25,328 nucleotides of DNA from Candidatus Defluviilinea gracilis (GTDB taxonomy: Bacteria; Chloroflexota; Anaerolineae; Anaerolineales; Villigracilaceae). The notes below the pieces were generated by a model. That model was given only the letters and a program-made list of their open reading frames with translations. It had not been told where the DNA came from and searched no databases. A program made the translations under genes and the position numbers. Location: NCBI GenBank assembly GCA_016716235.1, contig JADJWS010000004.1, positions 1-25,328 of the forward strand. The letters are read 5' to 3'. This document shows, piece by piece, positions 21,906 through 25,328 of this stretch; positions within the stretch are counted from its first letter, which is position 1, and each line of letters opens with the position of its first letter.

Positions 21906-22141
21906 AAGCGACAATCCGCATCTGTGAATCCGCCGACCTCAAACCGCTTGCGCTGGCGGTTGTCAGTCAGGCGATTCGAGACTTGCGCGAGGCGGATACC
22001 ATGTCCGCGCTGGACGCGGCGATGTGGTTAACCAGCGATGACTTCGGATTGTGGGCGGACGCGATGGGCATACCGTTCGCGGACGGATACAAACTGCTGA
22101 TAAGCGGCAGGGCGCGTAAGATGAAAGTAGGCAAAAAATGA
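21902..22141 (+). CDS. Hypothetical protein (79 aa)
   Basis: Start GTG 21902 overlaps the preceding TGA and has an excellent GGAGGTGAT 5-8 nt upstream; the codon is therefore preferred to the upstream in-frame ATG at 21836. The protein is helical: MKATIRICESADLKPLALAV, then TMSALDAAMWLTSDDFGLWA DAMGIPFADGYKLLISG and a basic end RARKMKVGKK. I recognise no named domain. Tight coupling to both neighbours shows it is a genuine gene. Confidence 0.75.
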   Translation: MKATIRICESADLKPLALAVVSQAIRDLREADTMSALDAAMWLTSDDFGLWADAMGIPFADGYKLLISGRARKMKVGKK

Positions 22142-22365
22142 GCAACGGCGTTTTAAGTCTGTTTGAAGGATTGAACGAACGGCAGGCGCGAGAATTGAGG
22201 CGTTCTATCATGCCGACCTTGCAGGAATTGAAAGCGCGAATCATGGCGGAGCATGAGCAAGGCGATTCTAGGCAGAGCAAACGAAGGGAGGCGCGACGCG
22301 ATGAAGTGCAAAGCAAAGACCGCGCACGGTCAACCGTGCAAAATGCCGCCGTTGAAGGGCAGTAG
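22138..22365 (+). CDS. Small charged hypothetical protein (75 aa)
   Basis: ATG overlaps the previous TGA. MSNGVLSLFEGLNERQAREL RRSIMPTLQELKARIMAEHE is a plausible helical protein. The rest is Arg/Lys-rich (RQSKRREARRDEVQSKDRAR) and overlaps the start of the next gene by 65 bp. The overlap is larger than elsewhere in this operon, so the true end could be earlier if a base is missing; otherwise two frames share this stretch. Confidence 0.6.
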   Translation: MSNGVLSLFEGLNERQARELRRSIMPTLQELKARIMAEHEQGDSRQSKRREARRDEVQSKDRARSTVQNAAVEGQ

Positions 22366-22663
22366 TTACTGCTTTACGCACGCGCCCGAAGTCGGCGCGG
22401 CGCGGGCAATGGCGAGGAAATCAGGCGGCGAGCGTCACAGAATCGCGCACTATGGCGATGAATCCATGATACCGCGCGAAGTCCGAACGCTTGACGATGC
22501 GAACAAAATCCTAGCCTACACACTGGCGGAAACCGTGCCAATGGAGAACAGCATAGCGCGGGCGCGGTTACTGCTTGCGCTGTATGACTCGTTCGTCAAG
22601 TCGTTTGAAATTGGAGAACTGGAAAAACGGATTCAAGCATTGGAAACGAGAGGCGCAAAATGA
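22301..22663 (+). CDS. Zinc-binding CxxxHGxxC-type protein
   Basis: ATG 22301 has GAAGGGAGG about 9 nt upstream and starts directly at the motif, so it is preferred over ATG 22253. Residues 1-27, MKCKAKTAHGQPCKMPPLKG SSYCFTH, show the C-x9-C-x10-C-x2-H layout of a small zinc-binding module widespread in phage and element proteins. The remainder is helical (EVRTLDDANKILAYTLAETV PMENSIARARLLLALYDSFV KSFEIGELEKRIQALE) with a short coiled coil. DNA binding is plausible. 120 residues. Confidence 0.75.
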   Translation: MKCKAKTAHGQPCKMPPLKGSSYCFTHAPEVGAARAMARKSGGERHRIAHYGDESMIPREVRTLDDANKILAYTLAETVPMENSIARARLLLALYDSFVKSFEIGELEKRIQALETRGAK

Positions 22664-22923
22664 AACTGAAAAACCGAATCACAAAACTGGAAGGCAAAAG
22701 GCGCGGCGGCGTTGAAGTGTCCACGTTCAAATTTACGCAGGAATTCCGCGCGGACGGCGACAATCTTCTTTTTATTGACGGCGTGCAAGTGGACGCGGAA
22801 ACCTACGCCAAACAAATCGCGGAGTATGCGCGAGTTCACAAGGATAGCCGAATTCCATTTGAAAAAATCGTTTATCCGAACGGCATACCATCAAGTAAAA
22901 GCCTGCTTGTTTTTGCCGCATGA
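22660..22923 (+). CDS. Hypothetical protein (87 aa)
   Basis: ATGA overlap with the previous gene and again with the next. The N-terminus is basic (MKLKNRITKLEGKRRGG), then FKFTQEFRADGDNLLFIDGV QVDAETYAKQIAEYARVHKD. It looks like a small alpha/beta protein; no family recognised. Confidence 0.7.
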   Translation: MKLKNRITKLEGKRRGGVEVSTFKFTQEFRADGDNLLFIDGVQVDAETYAKQIAEYARVHKDSRIPFEKIVYPNGIPSSKSLLVFAA

Positions 22924-23384
22924 AGCAATCCGAATTAATCGCTAATCTCGAAGCGACTGCCTCCGCGCTGGCAAAGCGGGCGGTGACGGTTCGTATTCGT
23001 CAACCGATAAACGAACAGGCACGCGGCGAAACCTATCACGCGGGCGGCGGGCGGGTTGTGATTGACCTCGCGCCCGAAGTGTTCGATAGTTTGCGTGGAT
23101 TCGTTCGCACGTTTACGCATGAAGCGGCGCACGCCAAACTACACGCGGTTCACGCGCCGACAAAGGACGTTAACCGTCCGTCCGCTTCATTCAAAATTAG
23201 CGCGGCGGCAATGGCAGGCTTATTGACTCATCCTCGCATGAGCAAGCGCGAGACCGAAGCGGAATCACAGGCGCAAGCGTGGCGTGATGCAATCCGCGAG
23301 CGTTACATCATAGCCGCGAACACGCCAACAAGCGACGAAAATTTAATTCAAGTACTGCGAGTACTTTACAGAATAGGAGAATAA
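22920..23384 (+). CDS. HEAAH zinc metallopeptidase-like protein (ArdC/IrrE type)
   Basis: A 154-residue protein with the zincin motif TFTHEAAHAKLH (HEAAH at 67-71) and, about 40 residues later, SKRETEAESQAQAW, where a Glu could be the third zinc ligand. This arrangement (THExAHAxLH ... ExEAES) is that of the C-terminal metallopeptidase domain of ArdC antirestriction proteins and of ImmA/IrrE-like peptidases that cleave element repressors. The ArdC N-terminal ssDNA-binding domain is absent. A role in antirestriction or in induction of the element is an inference. ATG overlaps the preceding stop. Confidence 0.75.
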   Translation: MKQSELIANLEATASALAKRAVTVRIRQPINEQARGETYHAGGGRVVIDLAPEVFDSLRGFVRTFTHEAAHAKLHAVHAPTKDVNRPSASFKISAAAMAGLLTHPRMSKRETEAESQAQAWRDAIRERYIIAANTPTSDENLIQVLRVLYRIGE

Positions 23385-23385
23385 C

Positions 23386-23940
23386 ATGACAACAAATCAA
23401 CAACTCGAAGAAAAGTTAAGACAACTTGCGGAGGAAGCGAGCGGGCTGGATTCCGAACTCACAGCGGCGCGGGAGGACTTGCGCCGACAGTCCAGAGAGC
23501 GAGACGCGGCGAATAAAATAGCCGCGTCCATCATGGTACTGGAAGCGCGGCGCGATGCGCTGAATACGGATATACAACAGGTAGAACATGAAGTAGAGCG
23601 GCGGCGCGTGTTTGTTGCATCGAAGGAATACAAGGCGGCGCAAAAGTCCATGACAGACCTTGAGTCATACTTCGGCAGGGAGGCGCAAACCGTCCGCGAT
23701 GAAATGGACAACTTGCACGAACGGTTAACGCGCTTCGCCACGAAGTACAACGAATACGTTGACCTGTTGAAACGCTATCGCCTAGACCTTACCACCATCG
23801 AACAGACAGGGAAACTGGAAGGCGCGGACGTGGTTTATCTTGTAAACACTTTCAGGATGATAGACGGGAGGAAACAAGCGGAGAGCATCACGCAAAGCAT
23901 TATCGCCTCTCGCCAAACAGCAAGACCGCGCGAGGCGTGA
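23386..23940 (+). CDS. Coiled-coil protein (184 aa)
   Basis: AATAGGAG lies 7 nt before ATG 23386, one base after the previous stop. Residues 5-130 are strongly heptad-like (LEEKLRQLAEEASGLDSELT AAREDLRRQSRERD ... VEHEVERRRVFVASKEYKAA), with a more globular end (LEGADVVYLVNTFRMIDGRK). It has no ATPase or nuclease motif. It may be structural, or a partner in replication or partition. Confidence 0.75.
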   Translation: MTTNQQLEEKLRQLAEEASGLDSELTAAREDLRRQSRERDAANKIAASIMVLEARRDALNTDIQQVEHEVERRRVFVASKEYKAAQKSMTDLESYFGREAQTVRDEMDNLHERLTRFATKYNEYVDLLKRYRLDLTTIEQTGKLEGADVVYLVNTFRMIDGRKQAESITQSIIASRQTARPREA

Positions 23941-24281
23941 CACGCGCCGAACGCAAGGCAGGCGAGTTCTTGAAACGGTTGGAGAGACCGCCACAAAACA
24001 GACCGTCAAAACATTATCATGCTGATAATGTTTTTGCAGAAGTCATCTCTGAGAATAATATACCGATAGCCTCCGCGCACAGGTGGCAACAAACAAAGCC
24101 GACTCTCGCAGTCGGCTTTTTGCTTGACGGTTTGCGAATTTACGGCGATACTTGCAAGCGTCAAAAACGCAGAGGACTGTTAATAAACAGCCTCGAAAAG
24201 AGAGACGCGCACAGTTCAAACAGCCGTGCTTTAGGCGATGGCGGAATCGGCAGACGCAACGGACTTAAAATCCGTCGGTAG
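23937..24281 (+). CDS. C-terminally altered small protein running into attR
   Basis: Start GTG 23937 overlaps the preceding TGA. Residues 1-55 (MTRAERKAGEFLKRLERPPQ ... EVISENNIPIASAHRWQQ) resemble small plasmid/phage proteins that end in an S/HRWQ helix. From there the frame passes through a terminator hairpin (24095-24121) and into the right att repeat, ending at 24281 in tRNA sequence. The last 50 residues are therefore unlikely to be functional; the gene looks truncated by loss of its 3' end or by element formation. Confidence 0.5.
   Translation: MTRAERKAGEFLKRLERPPQNRPSKHYHADNVFAEVISENNIPIASAHRWQQTKPTLAVGFLLDGLRIYGDTCKRQKRRGLLINSLEKRDAHSSNSRALGDGGIGRRNGLKIRR
24008..24035 (+). terminator. 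Hairpin with T-run inside the last ORF
   Basis: A 12-bp perfect stem AAAACATTATCA (24008-24019) / TGATAATGTTTT (24023-24034) with loop TGC and a T5 end. It is a good intrinsic terminator after the coiled-coil gene, yet lies in the reading frame of the following ORF. Confidence 0.65.
24095..24121 (+). terminator. Terminator at the right end of the element's operon
   Basis: A 10-bp perfect stem AAAGCCGACT (24095-24104) / AGTCGGCTTT (24110-24119) with loop CTCGC and a T5 run. Confidence 0.88.
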
Positions 24282-24319
24282 TGATATCGTGAGGGTTCGA
24301 CCCCCTCTCGCCCCATTTT
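24234..24319 (+). repeat. attR: tRNA-Leu remnant, right copy of the direct repeat
   Basis: Identical to 17425-17510. It contains 82 of 84 tRNA bases, but the first two acceptor bases are TA instead of GG, leaving 5 of 7 acceptor pairs, and there is no promoter-like -10 at the usual distance. It is an att site and pseudo-tRNA rather than a second functional tRNA. Confidence 0.92.
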
Positions 24320-24373
24320 CCGCGCCCGCCCTCTCTCCCACGAGAGAGAGGCAAGGGGCGAGAGTTAACCATC
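24320..24373. other. Chromosomal flank with hairpin before dgt
   Basis: CTCTCTC-CCAC-GAGAGAG sits within an outer CGCCC...GGGGCG pairing and has no T-run. It was the original 3' flank of the tRNA gene and now forms the dgt leader. Confidence 0.5.
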
Positions 24374-25328
24374 ATGTACTTTACGCGCCAGCAACTTGAA
24401 GAAATAGAAGATAAAAGCCTCGCGCCCTACGGCATGCGGAGCAAAGACTCAAAAGGACGCGCCTACCTGGACAGCGAACCGGACTACCGCACATCGTTCC
24501 AACGCGACCGCGACCGGATTCTCCACACGACAGCCTTTCGCCGCCTCGAATACAAGACACAGGTTTTCATCAACTTTGAAGGCGACTACTTCCGCACTCG
24601 GCTGACTCACACGCTTGAAGTCGCTCAGATCGGACGCACGCTTGCTCGCGCCCTAGGCGGCAACGAAGACCTCGTGGAAGCGGTCTGCCTCGCGCACGAC
24701 CTGGGGCACTCGCCGTTTGGTCATTCTGGCGAAGCCGCATTGGCGCGATTGATGAAAGATCATGGCGGATTCGACCACAACAAACAATCCCTGCGTATCG
24801 TCACCGAACTCGAACAGCGTTACCCCGAATTCCCGGGTTTGAACCTGACGTGGGAAGTCCGCGAAGGGATGGTCAAACACGAATCCGAATACGACATTTC
24901 TGACGCGCGCGAGTATCAGCCCGACCTGCGCGGCAACCTCGAAACACAGATCGCCAATGTCGCCGACGAACTAGCCTACACGACTCACGACCTTGATGAC
25001 GGCTTGCGTTCAGGCATGATCACGCCGCAGATGCTCGATGGCATTGCCTTGTGGGAAATTCTGCGCGAAACCTACAACTGGAGCGGGCGCGAACTGGAGG
25101 AGATGGAACGTCACCGCATGATCCGCCAACTTGTGGGCATCCTGATCACCGATATGATCGAGGCAACCGATACGCGCCTGAAGGAGAGCAAGGCAAAATC
25201 CGCGCTCGATCTTCAGAAACTGAAACACAATATGATCGGGCACAGCGAAGACATGCAGCGCCGCAACCGCGAACTGAAAGACTTCCTGTACAAGAAACTC
25301 TATCGCCATTATCGCGTGGCGCGGATGC
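24374..25328 (+). CDS. dgt: Deoxyguanosine triphosphohydrolase-like protein, 5' part
   Basis: An HD-domain dNTP triphosphohydrolase, which hydrolyses dGTP (or other dNTPs) to the nucleoside and triphosphate. The frame runs off the window after 318 codons without a stop. The N-terminal signature is YRTSFQRDRDRILHTTAFRR LEYKTQVF; metal ligands are His79 (RLTHTLEVAQIGRT), His108-Asp109 and His112 (AHDLGHSPFGHSGE) and the Asp in NVADELAYTTHDLDDGL. ATG 24374 is the first ATG and fits the family N-terminus (MYFTRQQLEEIEDKSLAPYG). Codon style matches the chromosome, not the element. Confidence 0.93.
   Translation, partial: MYFTRQQLEEIEDKSLAPYGMRSKDSKGRAYLDSEPDYRTSFQRDRDRILHTTAFRRLEYKTQVFINFEGDYFRTRLTHTLEVAQIGRTLARALGGNEDLVEAVCLAHDLGHSPFGHSGEAALARLMKDHGGFDHNKQSLRIVTELEQRYPEFPGLNLTWEVREGMVKHESEYDISDAREYQPDLRGNLETQIANVADELAYTTHDLDDGLRSGMITPQMLDGIALWEILRETYNWSGRELEEMERHRMIRQLVGILITDMIEATDTRLKESKAKSALDLQKLKHNMIGHSEDMQRRNRELKDFLYKKLYRHYRVARM

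Larger units (their letters stand above)
17425..24319 (+). mobile_element. 6.8-kb integrative element in tRNA-Leu(UAA)
   Basis: Two identical 86-bp copies (17425-17510 and 24234-24319) bound 6809 bp that begin with a tyrosine recombinase gene right after the intact tRNA. All 14 genes read left to right, mostly with ATGA or GTGA overlaps, and their codon and peptide style differ from the flanks. The flanking chromosome (YwaF gene and tRNA on the left, dgt on the right) would be continuous without it. I see no capsid, tail, terminase, relaxase, type IV secretion or ParA gene, so it is neither a recognisable prophage nor an ICE. Best guess: a cryptic integrated plasmid, a satellite or a new type of small integrative element. 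Confidence 0.9.

Noticed and set aside
22920..23384. Full ArdC antirestriction protein
   Set aside because: Only the metallopeptidase-like part is present; the N-terminal ssDNA-binding domain is missing.
24232..24315. Second functional tRNA-Leu gene
   Set aside because: The two first acceptor bases do not pair and there is no promoter at the usual distance; it is the right att copy of the element.
17425..24319. Prophage
   Set aside because: No terminase, portal, capsid, tail or lysis gene can be recognised and the size is only 6.8 kb; a satellite cannot be excluded.

Overview
The window reads as a chromosomal segment of a Chloroflexota bacterium, probably class Anaerolineae. This is inferred from gene content and style: DUF4332 protein, Thr/Pro-rich lipoproteins, a DUF1540-like acidic protein, and a Rel-type (p)ppGpp enzyme. 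No rRNA is present to confirm it. The outer parts are housekeeping DNA, with a 6.8-kb integrated element near the right end.

1-6.6 kb: the end of an S1-domain RNA-binding protein, a broken DUF4332 gene, then a minus-strand operon read right to left. It runs prfB (RF2, with the classical programmed frameshift) > 41-aa membrane microprotein > MBOAT acyltransferase > membrane-anchored SGNH protein > acyl carrier protein > AMP-forming acyl ligase > terminator. Gene set and organisation match the D-alanylation system DltX-DltB-DltD-DltC-DltA, but the ligase looks like a fatty-acyl-AMP ligase. I read it as a Dlt-like pathway that activates an acid, loads it on a carrier and transfers it across the membrane to an envelope polymer. 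Nearly every gene from about 0.6 to 6.6 kb is broken by one-base shifts, including prfB. That points to local sequence error rather than gene decay.

6.6-17.4 kb: intact genes. ftsY (minus); trxA and three Thr/Pro-rich lipoproteins (plus), two of them paralogous; a YbaK/ProX-type deacylase (minus); rel; a moeA-VKOR-DUF1540 run ending in a perfectly palindromic bidirectional terminator shared with a TrmH-family rRNA/tRNA methyltransferase; a cupredoxin lipoprotein; a YwaF/TIGR02206 membrane protein. Several plus-strand genes have a -10 hexamer immediately before the ATG and no Shine-Dalgarno, suggesting leaderless transcripts.

17.4-24.3 kb: a compact integrative element in tRNA-Leu(UAA), bounded by an 86-bp perfect direct repeat covering almost the whole tRNA gene. 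It encodes a tyrosine recombinase and 13 further small genes, all on the plus strand and mostly overlapping by ATGA/GTGA. It has a heavily structured leader with a terminator and a competing hairpin, a second promoter with a palindromic operator, and about 17 copies of a GTSACACCA motif spaced by about one helical turn inside three successive genes. No capsid, terminase, conjugation or known replication gene is recognisable. The cargo includes a two-HTH candidate replication/regulatory protein, membrane and SH3 proteins, Zn-ribbon proteins, an HEAAH metallopeptidase and a coiled-coil protein.

24.3 kb-end: the 5' part of a dGTP triphosphohydrolase gene, originally adjacent to the tRNA.
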